Shown here one piece after another: positions 1-5,419 of a stretch of DNA of 5,569 nt. The notes beneath the pieces were generated by a model. It ran no database searches. It was given only the letters and a program-made list of their open reading frames with translations, and was not told where the DNA came from. The stretch is taken from contig CALKQT010000006.1 of assembly GCA_937990735.1 (NCBI GenBank), positions 1-5,569 of the forward strand, given 5' to 3'. Each line of letters opens with the position of its first letter. Position 1 is the first letter of the stretch. The position numbers and the translations under genes were made by a program. The stretch is from an uncultured Campylobacter sp. (GTDB lineage Bacteria; Campylobacterota; Campylobacteria; Campylobacterales; Campylobacteraceae).

Positions 1-296
1 AAAATGCTCTCGATCTCGTGCGCCCTAAAATCTCTCCTCGCGCTCTCTAAGTCCGTGTAAACGCGGGTTTGTAGGTATTTTGAACCCAAAAATCCGCCGA
101 GCAGATCACGCTCGATTTTGGAGCCCAGATCGCTTACGAAGCCCACTTTGACGGGCTTTATGTCCATCCGCATCGCGTATCCGTAGATCACGACCAAAAT
201 TAGCGGCATCAAAAACGCGATCACGAGCGCTGATCGGTCCTTTGCGATCTGCACGAACTCCTTTTTTACGAGGATTTTTAAAAAGGTAAAGTTCAT
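1..296 (-). CDS. ybhS: ABC-2 type permease, YbhS-like, N-terminal part (cut by window edge)
   Basis: Only the first 98 codons are visible; the gene runs off the left edge. It starts at ATG 296-294 with MNFTFLKILVKKEFVQIAKD. A short cytoplasmic N-terminal segment with the KKEFxQIxKDRS pattern leads into a hydrophobic membrane helix at about residues 23-41 (ending PLILVVIYGYAMRMD). The start of the soluble periplasmic domain follows (VKVGFVSDLGSKIERDLL). This layout is typical of ABC-2 permeases of the YbhS/YhhJ type (about 370-380 residues), which form the membrane channel of MFP-dependent exporters. Its place downstream of a YbhF-like double ATPase and a YbhG-like fusion protein supports the call. 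The ATG overlaps the TGA of the preceding 275-codon frame by four bases (ATGA). The ribosome binding site is weak: only G-rich sequence precedes the ATG. The symbol is by homology to E. coli; orthology cannot be proven from a fragment. Confidence 0.88.
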   Translation of the reverse strand, partial: MNFTFLKILVKKEFVQIAKDRSALVIAFLMPLILVVIYGYAMRMDIKPVKVGFVSDLGSKIERDLLGGFLGSKYLQTRVYTDLESARRDFRAHEIESI

Positions 297-1120
297 CCGC
301 CCTGCCCCCGTGCTCGGATTTCGCGGCACTGCGCCGCTCGCGGCGGGCTCCCGAATTTTGATCGCACAAGTGCGACTGCCATCGCGCTTTGAAATTTTAG
401 CCGTGCGATCGCATTTGGCGCGCCCCTAAATTTTAATTGCAAAAGTGCGGCAACCGAGATTTGAAATTTTAACGGCGCAGGCGGACTGCCCGCGCCTATT
501 TCGCTCATCGAGCCCACAAATTTTAATCGCGCGAGCGCATACAACGGGCTTTGAAATTTTAGGCAGTTGCGCGGCGCGATCTTGCTGCTAGATTTTTGAC
601 GTAAAAACCCCGCGGCGGCGGAAGATCCGCGATGAAATTCTTGCATCGGGGTTTTAAATTTATAAGTTACTCGCAGACTGACCGCCATTTTAAATTTGCG
701 ATCTGTTTGCAGAGTGGTCGCTCTTTTGAATTTATGATCTATTTGCGAGCCGTTCGCGCTTTGAAATTTACGGCGCAGACGAAGCGGGCTCGCTTCAGCG
801 CGGAGCTCGCGCAGTATCCATCTACAAAATCCGCGCCGTGTCCTGCCGCGCGATGCCTCATTCAAAATTTCGCCGCCTTTCAAAATTTTATTATCGATCC
901 AAAATTTGCCGTCGTTTAAAATTCCGCCGCTTAGAATTTCACCGACGTTCAAAGCTCGGTCGCTCAAAATTCCGCCGTCGTTTGAAATTTCATCGCCCCG
1001 CAAGAGCTTTTCGCCGCTTAAAATTTTATCGCGCAGGCGCGCAGCTTTTCGCCAAGTCCGCATAAAATTCGGATCAAAAATCTTCGCCGCTCGCGCGAAA
1101 TTTAGATCAAAAGCCCTCAT
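293..1120 (-). CDS. Repeat-encoded hypothetical protein (uncertain gene)
   Basis: This 275-codon frame fills the gap between the double ATPase and the permease. I recognise no family. Residues about 30-90 are a degenerate hexapeptide array (KILSGE, KLLRGD, ILNDGK, ILKGGE). From about residue 115 on it carries 12-residue units that begin KF (KFKRATTLQTDR, KFKMAVSLRVTY, KFRGAPNAIARL). The protein is strongly basic, with no signal peptide or clear membrane helix. For a real gene: the ATG at 1120 has GAGG at 1130-1127 with six-base spacing; it overlaps the ATPase stop by 14 bases; its own stop overlaps the permease ATG as ATGA; and all AAATTT cores from 353 to 764 share one codon phase. Against: the repeat is also present in the non-coding spacer upstream of ybhF, the core changes phase between the two halves (KF versus KIL), and overlapping plus-strand frames are open as well. 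It may be a de novo or spurious frame. Confidence 0.35.
   Translation of the reverse strand: MRAFDLNFARAAKIFDPNFMRTWRKAARLRDKILSGEKLLRGDEISNDGGILSDRALNVGEILSGGILNDGKFWIDNKILKGGEILNEASRGRTRRGFCRWILRELRAEASPLRLRRKFQSANGSQIDHKFKRATTLQTDRKFKMAVSLRVTYKFKTPMQEFHRGSSAAAGFLRQKSSSKIAPRNCLKFQSPLYALARLKFVGSMSEIGAGSPPAPLKFQISVAALLQLKFRGAPNAIARLKFQSAMAVALVRSKFGSPPRAAQCREIRARGQGG
353..589. repeat. 36-bp degenerate tandem repeat, block 1
   Basis: Six units begin with AAATTTTA or a close variant at 353, 392, 428, 464, 518 and 554. The spacings are 39, 36, 36, 54 and 36 bases, so four of five are exact multiples of 18. Units starting at 353, 428 and 518 are clearly related along their whole length: AATTTT, then an ATCGCRCRAGYGC-like stretch, then a CGGGCTTTG-like end that runs into the next unit. 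The unit at 464 looks like one and a half units (54 bases). Every spacing is a multiple of three, so the minus-strand frame always reads the core as Lys-Phe. Confidence 0.85.
635..799. repeat. 36-bp degenerate tandem repeat, block 2
   Basis: Cores AAATTT/GAATTT start at 656, 692, 728 and 764, exactly 36 bases apart each time, with an extra half-related copy (AAATTC) at 635. Units share GATCTRTTTGC in the middle and end in TCGCNCTTTT/G before the next core. The unit length, the end sequence and the core are those of block 1, so both blocks look like one minisatellite separated by an eroded stretch (590-634). The minus-strand frame encodes these as 12-residue units starting KF. Confidence 0.85.
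864..1035. repeat. ~18-bp degenerate tandem repeat, block 3
   Basis: Cores AAAATTY or close variants start at about 864, 882, 901, 918, 933, 966, 984 and 1020, with degenerate copies near 950 and 1004. Spacings are mostly 15-19 bases with a mean near 17-18. The typical unit is AAAATTYCGCCGYCGTTY. This is half the 36-bp period of the neighbouring blocks and shares their TTTGAAATTT junction (for example 981-990), which suggests a common origin with a dimerised unit in blocks 1 and 2. The minus-strand frame reads it as hexapeptides of the ILSGGE type. Confidence 0.8.
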
Positions 1121-2957
1121 CGCCCGCCTCGCTTCTAAATTTTTGCACCTCGTTTATGAAGGCCTGCTGCACGCTAAGCCGCCGCCCGTGCTGCACGCAG
1201 ACCTCGTCGGGGCTGCCTAGCGCTAAGATTTTGCCGCGATCTTGGATCAAAAATCGATCGCAATACTCCGCCTCTTCCATAAAATGCGTCGTCACGACCA
1301 CGCTCACGCCGGTGCGCGCCAGCGCATTTATGCGGTTCCAAAAGAGCCTGCGCGAGAGCGGATCGGCGCCGCTGGTGGCCTCGTCGAGAAACAAAATCTC
1401 GGGGCGGTGGATGAGCGCGCATGCCATCGAAAGGTTGCGCCCCGCGCCGAACGGCAGGTTTTGCCACGTCTCGTTTCGCAGCCGCTGCAAGCCAAACTCG
1501 CTCAAAAGCTCCTCTATGCGCCGCTTCAGCGCCATGCCGCCGATGCCGTAGCTGCGGCCGAAATACTCTAAATTTTGATAGCAGCTTAGCTTTTTATAAA
1601 GCGAAAATTTCTGCGAAACGTAGCCGATGCGCGATCTGATCGCCGATTTGGCGTAGCGCAGATCCTCGCCCATGACCGAGATCTCGCCTCCGCTCATCCC
1701 CAAAAGCGCGCAGATCATGCGAAAGGTCGTCGTCTTGCCCGCGCCGTTTGGACCTAAAAGGCCGAAAATTTCGCCCTTTTTGACCTCGAAACTTGTATTT
1801 TCCACGGCGGTGAATGAGCCGAATTTTTTACTCACGTCGCGCACTTTGATGACGGTTTGAGCTGCATCGAAGCTCTTTTTTTCGTAGCCGAAGTTTGCCG
1901 CGCCGATCTCTGATTTGTTTAGAAAAATATACGCATCCTCTAGGCTCGCCTCGCGCGGGCTCAGTTTAAATTTAGCGCCCCCGCTCTCGTTAAATTTAAT
2001 GCCCTCGTTTTCATTTAAAATTTTAAAATTTTCGCTGCCCCCGTTTTCGCGCTCTGTATTTTCACTATCATCGCTTAGGCTCGCGTTTAAAAACTCTTGC
2101 AGATCGCGCAGGCTTATCGGCTCTTCGCTTAGCAGATCGACGCTGCCGTCTCTGGGACAAATGTCGATGAGCGGGGAGTTTTTTAAAAATCTTTGCGTCT
2201 TAAACATAAGGCGGCGCGCCAGGCTCTGATAATCCTCGCTGCATATGCGAAATGTGCGGTCCCGCAGCGCCGCGGTGATCTTTGCGGCACGCTCCTGCGC
2301 TATGATCTTGCCGCCGAGTAAGATCAGCGTCAGATCGGCATCCGCCGCTTCGTCGAAATACGCCGTCGAAAATATGCATTTCGCGCCGCTTTGATCCAGA
2401 TACTCGCGCACGATCGCCCACAGCTCCCTGCGCGAGAGCGGATCGACGCCGACAGTGGGCTCATCGAGCACCAAAAGCCGCGGGCGAGCTGCGATAGCGC
2501 ACGCAACGCCAAGCTTTTGCTTCATTCCGCCAGAGAGCGAATCCACGGCGTAATCTTTAAAGCTCAAAAGCCCCACGCGGCGTAAAAGCCCGCGCAGATA
2601 CTCCTCGCCGCTTTTTAGATCAAGTCCTTTTAGGCCTGCGAAGATGTTTAAATTTTGCCAGACGCTAAGCTCCTCGTAAAGCCCCAGGCTCTGCGACATA
2701 TAGCCGTTTGCGCGGACGAATTCTTTATTTTCGCCGCTAGGGATGAAGCCAGCAAATTTTATCTCGCCGCAATCGGGCGCGATGATGCCGCAGATGAGCT
2801 TTAAAAGCGTGGATTTGCCTGCGCCGTCGGGGCCCGTAAGGCTGATGAGCCGCGGCGTATCGCCTATTCGCAGATCAAAATTTTCAAAAACGACGTTTTT
2901 GCTGCGATCCTCTCGCAGGTAAAATTTCTTCAAATTTATGATATTTAGTAGATCCAA
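1107..2957 (-). CDS. ybhF: ABC exporter protein with two fused ATPase domains, YbhF-like
   Basis: This cytoplasmic ATPase would drive an ABC-2 exporter with the YbhS-like permease downstream and the YbhG-like fusion protein upstream. It has 616 residues from TTG 2957; E. coli YbhF, as I recall it, has about 578. ATPase domain 1: Walker A GPDGAGKS (42-49), Q-loop YMSQ (to 89), signature LSGGMKQ (141-147), Walker B LLVLDE (161-166). The H-loop position is alanine (STAYFDEA, A199). ATPase domain 2: Walker A GPNGAGKT (402-409), Q-loop YVSQ (to 449), altered signature LPFGAGRNL (501-509), Walker B ILFLDE (521-526), H-loop TTHFMEEAEYCD (H558). A low-complexity insert (about 293-336) lies in the linker between the domains and accounts for most of the extra length. 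Start: an upstream in-frame TTG at 2969 has no ribosome binding site, whereas TTG 2957 follows GGAG at 2967-2964 by six bases and gives a normal N-terminus (MDLLNIINLKKFY). The C-terminus (QQAFINEVQKFR) is family-like. Confidence 0.93.
   Translation of the reverse strand: MDLLNIINLKKFYLREDRSKNVVFENFDLRIGDTPRLISLTGPDGAGKSTLLKLICGIIAPDCGEIKFAGFIPSGENKEFVRANGYMSQSLGLYEELSVWQNLNIFAGLKGLDLKSGEEYLRGLLRRVGLLSFKDYAVDSLSGGMKQKLGVACAIAARPRLLVLDEPTVGVDPLSRRELWAIVREYLDQSGAKCIFSTAYFDEAADADLTLILLGGKIIAQERAAKITAALRDRTFRICSEDYQSLARRLMFKTQRFLKNSPLIDICPRDGSVDLLSEEPISLRDLQEFLNASLSDDSENTERENGGSENFKILNENEGIKFNESGGAKFKLSPREASLEDAYIFLNKSEIGAANFGYEKKSFDAAQTVIKVRDVSKKFGSFTAVENTSFEVKKGEIFGLLGPNGAGKTTTFRMICALLGMSGGEISVMGEDLRYAKSAIRSRIGYVSQKFSLYKKLSCYQNLEYFGRSYGIGGMALKRRIEELLSEFGLQRLRNETWQNLPFGAGRNLSMACALIHRPEILFLDEATSGADPLSRRLFWNRINALARTGVSVVVTTHFMEEAEYCDRFLIQDRGKILALGSPDEVCVQHGRRLSVQQAFINEVQKFRSEAGDEGF
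1127..1130 (-). promoter_or_regulatory. Possible ribosome binding site for the 275-codon frame
   Basis: GAGG on the minus strand, six bases before ATG 1120-1118. It lies inside the last codons of the ATPase gene (Glu-Ala-Gly-Asp), so the match may be coincidental, but the spacing is right for translational coupling. Confidence 0.35.
1968..2031. repeat. AAATTT repeat inside the ATPase gene linker
   Basis: AAATTT occurs at 1968, 1992, 2018 and 2026. On the minus strand, 2015-1968 encodes two tandem octapeptides, NENEGIKF and NESGGAKF (24 bases each), preceded by the related GGSENFKIL. Positions 2017-2032 form a perfect 16-bp palindrome made of AAAATTTT twice. The repeat sits between the two ATPase domains, a place expected to tolerate insertions, and resembles the arrays that fill the gaps between the genes of this operon. 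Confidence 0.75.
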
Positions 2958-2963
2958 GCCTAG

Positions 2964-2967
2964 CTCC
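2964..2967 (-). promoter_or_regulatory. Ribosome binding site that decides the ybhF-like start
   Basis: Minus-strand GGAG followed by CTAGGC and then TTG at 2957-2955: a good core at six-base spacing. The TTG at 2969-2967, which would lengthen the protein by four residues, overlaps this site and has only AAAATTT before it. The start at 2957 is therefore preferred. Confidence 0.6.
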
Positions 2968-2970
2968 AAA

Positions 2971-2998
2971 TTTTAATTGCTCGCTTTTTATTGCTCGC
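2971..2998. repeat. 14-bp tandem duplication upstream of the ATPase gene
   Basis: Two adjacent copies, TTTTAATTGCTCGC (2971-2984) and TTTTTATTGCTCGC (2985-2998), differ at one base. They end 13 bases before the chosen TTG start, so they would lie in the leader just upstream of the ribosome binding site. Function unknown. Confidence 0.8.
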
Positions 2999-3048
2999 TC
3001 CGTCGCTCGGTGCGATGAACGAGACCTACGCACGCCTAAAAGGCGCTC

Positions 3049-3162
3049 TTTGTCGCGGCGTCTTGATTTTGCAGCCGCCGAGACGTCGTGGTTTCGCAGC
3101 CGCTACGGCGTCTTAGCTTTGTGACCGCCGCGGCATCTCGGTTCTACAACCGCCGCGCTCTT
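3049..3162. repeat. GC-rich ~25-bp degenerate tandem repeat
   Basis: Units begin at 3049 (short), 3067, 3092, 3118 and 3142, with lengths of 18, 25, 26, 24 and 21 bases. Each has a TTT/TTC start, then GCAGCCGC or ACCGCCGC, then a GGCGTCTY-like end. The AAATTT core is absent, so this array differs from the others in the window. No convincing reading frame follows it. Confidence 0.65.
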
Positions 3163-3550
3163 TAAATTTAGCAACGCACGCCGAACAATTTCGCCCAAAC
3201 CTCGCATAATAAATTCGACGCAACTTACCGCAAGCGCGCAAAACCAAGCTCTATCATGCCGGAGCGTCCTGCAAATCGCCCGCTCGAATTTTGCGTGCCC
3301 GCACGATCGGCGTTGCTTACGGTTCGCGCCGAATATTCCGCGCGCCGCCCGATCCGGTCTTGAGCGTGTGCATATCGCATCGGCTAGCCGCGCCGCTAAC
3401 GATGCGCACACAACGCGCATGGACGGGGCGGTCTCCAAAACATGAAGCGGCCCGCGAGTACCCGCGATAAATTTGCTTCAAAACGCAAACAAAAGCGAGT
3501 TTTCAGATACCTGGCGAGCTGTGAGCGCCGAGCTCTCTATCTGCGCTGCA
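3163..3550. other. Gene-free spacer segment without clear repeats
   Basis: I see no supportable gene here. The open frames are Cys/Arg-rich, lack ribosome binding sites and match no family I know. The segment holds a few isolated RAATTY hexamers (3164, 3211, 3286, 3469) and one imperfect inverted repeat: GTGTG at 3366-3370 and CGCATCG at 3376-3382 pair with CGATGCG at 3400-3406 and CACAC at 3407-3411, with the perfect palindrome CGGCTAGCCG at 3381-3390 overlapping the inner arm and loop. A role is unknown. Confidence 0.5.
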
Positions 3551-3704
3551 CCTTTTGAGGTAAAATTTCATCGCTGCCCGCCTTTCGGGGTGAAATTTAC
3601 CGCCGCCATGTCTTTTGGCAAAATTTTACCTAGTCTCGGCTTTTCTTGGCATAGTACCGACTTTAGCTACCGCGTCCTTTGGGGTAAAATTTCATCGCCG
3701 CGCG
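3551..3704. repeat. ~30-bp degenerate tandem repeat with AAATTT core
   Basis: Units start at 3551, 3581 and 3611, exactly 30 bases apart. A decayed stretch follows at 3641-3674, then a further unit at 3675-3704. The first and last units match at 25 of 30 positions by eye. Each intact unit has a CCTTTNGGGG-like head, a TAAAATTTCA or TGAAATTTAC core and a TCGCCGC-like tail. A weaker related copy continues near 3727-3759. Plus-strand frames through it merely translate the repeat (VKFHR, VKFTA) and are not called as genes. Confidence 0.75.
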
Positions 3705-4428
3705 CAACCTGTATTTAATCGAGCCGCTTGTTTCGTAGTGAATTTTACCGCCGTCCACGCTCGGTTCAATCGCCGCTTGTTTATCGCAAAATGCCCGCTA
3801 AAAACAAATCCCGCCGCCGCTCTACCGCCCGGCTTTTACCTATTCTCCGCCGAGCCGTAAATTTTAAAATTTAACCCGCGCTGCTTTGCAGCAAAATTTC
3901 GCCGAAATTTTACTCGCCGCGCTGCAGAATCCGATCTTTTATCCAAAGCCCCGCCTGCTCGCGCAAAACTCTCGCGATAAAATTTACGCCGCATTTCGCC
4001 TTTGTGTGGCCTCGTTCTAAGCGTGCAGCATTTTATCGCCGCCGAGACGATGTATTTTAGGAGCGGTGCAATTTCATCGCCCTGCTCTGTCAAAACAGGC
4101 GCCGTTTAAATTCTACCTCGAAGCGCGCTTTTAAAATTTCATCAGGCTCACGCCGCATGCACGGCTCGCGCGACATTGCATAAAATTTCTCGGGCAGCGA
4201 GCTCTGCTATCCAAATTTCGCCCGCAGGTGCCGCCAAAATCGCTCATAAATTTCGCGTCGTTATGCCGCTAAAATTTTATCGCTAAGGCAACCGTTTAAA
4301 TTCCAACTCGCCGCACCTGATAGCCTTGGACGTTGAGCCGCGATAAAATTCTATCCGTAGTGTTCCTGCCACCCGCACCGCGCTTTAAATTTCGCCCTCG
4401 CTAGCGATGCTTATGTACCGCTCGCCCG
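3705..4428. repeat. Dispersed AAATTT-core repeats in gene-free spacer
   Basis: About 15 copies of AAATTT/AAATTC/GAATTT, many in the context TAAAATTTCATCGC or GATAAAATT, are scattered at irregular intervals (for example 3740, 3859, 3867, 3894, 3905, 3980, 4108, 4134, 4183, 4213, 4248, 4272, 4298, 4346, 4387). A longer repeated string, a GGC then CCGTTTAAATTC and ACTCG or ACCTCG, occurs at 4098-4120 and 4287-4310. Positions 3858-3873 are a perfect 16-bp palindrome (TAAATTTTAAAATTTA). There is no supportable gene and no clear terminator after the fusion protein gene. Confidence 0.7.
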
Positions 4429-5394
4429 TCAAAATTCCACGCTGATCGGCTGGCCTAGGCGAAAGATGCCGTCCTCGTCGCTGAAATCGGCGCGCGCCTC
4501 CCACACTAGATCGGCGCGCAGCTCTTCGGTCTGCACCGTACGCGGCGTGTACATCGCGGTTTGGCTCACGTAGGCGATCTTTGCGCTCGCGCTAGAGCCG
4601 TCCGCGGCGATGATCCGCACGCTCTGTCCGGCACGCAGGAAGCGGAGCTGATTTTCGCTTAGATAAAATTTCGCGCGCTTGTTTTTTACTTCGCTAAGCT
4701 CAAAAACGCTCACGCTTGGCATGCTGATGTCGCCGAGCTCCTTAAGGCGCGCTCTGATCTGCCCGCTAAAGGGCGCTTTTAGCACGCTTTGCGTCTCGAT
4801 TTGGTAATTCAGATATTTCAAATTTTCCTCGCAGCTTGCCAAATTTGCGCGGGCGGCGCCGACATCCTCGCCGCGATAGCCGCTTTGAAGCTGACGCAGA
4901 TTAGCCTGCGCGCTTTGCAGCTGAGCCTGCGTGCGCTTCATAGAATAAAACGCCTCGTCGATCTGCTGCTTGGACGCGGAGTTGGTTTTGCCTAGGCTCT
5001 TGAGGCGCTCGTTCGTCAAAGTAGCGAGCTGTAGGGCGTTTTGCAGCGCGCTTACGTTCGCCGCCGCCATCTCGATCTCCTCGCTACGAAAGCCGCTTTG
5101 CAGCTTTTGCAAGTTAAATTTAAGCCCTTCGCACCTCGCGATCTGAACCTGTCTTTGAAAGCTCAGATCCGCCGTATCCAGAGCCGCCAAGACATCGCCA
5201 GCCTGCACGAAATCGCCCTCGTCGCGGTAAAGCGCGCTAATGCGGCCGCTGCGCTCGAAGCTAAGCGAGCTCTGCCTGATATCGATGATGCCGTAGGCCT
5301 TGTGTGCGACCTCTTCGCGCCTATCGAGATTGAAGAAGATCGCCGCGGCGAGAGCGGCCAGCGCAAAAACGACGAAAAATAGAAGCCTTTTCAT
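4429..5394 (-). CDS. ybhG: HlyD/YbhG-like membrane fusion protein (periplasmic adaptor)
   Basis: This 321-residue adaptor would be anchored in the inner membrane and link the ABC exporter to an outer-membrane channel. Residues 4-21 form one N-terminal membrane helix. Residues 33-75 are the first half of a lipoyl-like domain (YGIIDIRQSSLSFERSGRI, then DEGDFVQAGDVLAALD). About 76-200 is a long helical hairpin rich in Gln, Leu and Ala, with the related motifs LQSGFRSEEI (98-107) and LQSGYRGEDV (169-178), one in each arm. Residues 202-222 are the second lipoyl half (LKAPFSGQIRARLKELGD). The rest is the beta-barrel region, including SQTAMYTPRTVQTEELRADL (277-296), a stretch well conserved in YbhG. 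Length is close to E. coli YbhG (about 330). Start: AAGG at 5404-5401 lies six bases before ATG 5394. It is first in the operon, but 1.46 kb separates it from the ATPase gene, which is unusual. The symbol is by homology; substrate unknown. Confidence 0.94.
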   Translation of the reverse strand: MKRLLFFVVFALAALAAAIFFNLDRREEVAHKAYGIIDIRQSSLSFERSGRISALYRDEGDFVQAGDVLAALDTADLSFQRQVQIARCEGLKFNLQKLQSGFRSEEIEMAAANVSALQNALQLATLTNERLKSLGKTNSASKQQIDEAFYSMKRTQAQLQSAQANLRQLQSGYRGEDVGAARANLASCEENLKYLNYQIETQSVLKAPFSGQIRARLKELGDISMPSVSVFELSEVKNKRAKFYLSENQLRFLRAGQSVRIIAADGSSASAKIAYVSQTAMYTPRTVQTEELRADLVWEARADFSDEDGIFRLGQPISVEF

Positions 5395-5400
5395 AGATCG

Positions 5401-5404
5401 CCTT
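5401..5404 (-). promoter_or_regulatory. Ribosome binding site of the fusion protein gene
   Basis: AAGG on the minus strand, six bases upstream of ATG 5394-5392, with normal spacing and core. It supports the chosen start. Confidence 0.6.
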
Positions 5405-5419
5405 AAATTTTGATATGCG

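Noticed and set aside
353..1035. CRISPR array
   Set aside because: Units are contiguous and degenerate throughout, with no conserved repeat alternating with unique spacers.
632..1220. Plus-strand frames rich in KF and KFRR across the 0.8-kb spacer
   Set aside because: AAATTT is palindromic and reads Lys-Phe on both strands, so these are mirror images of the repeat; no ribosome binding sites seen.
3033..3045. Hairpin CGCCT-AAA-AGGCG as a terminator
   Set aside because: Stem of only five pairs and no T-run after it on the minus strand.
3206..3211. TATTAT on the minus strand as an internal promoter for the ATPase gene
   Set aside because: A single weak match about 250 bases from the start codon in A/T-patchy DNA, with no supporting elements.
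3103..3438. Minus-strand frame of 111 codons in the large spacer
   Set aside because: Cys/Arg-rich composition, no recognisable family, no clear ribosome binding site, and it runs into the GC-rich 25-bp array.
3473..3860. Two overlapping plus-strand frames of 81 codons each
   Set aside because: They mainly translate the 30-bp repeat (VKFHR, VKFTA) in different frames, lie opposite to the operon and have no good start signal.
3880..3892. Hairpin GCTGC-TTT-GCAGC as a terminator
   Set aside because: Short stem; on the minus strand it is followed by GCGGG, not by a run of T.
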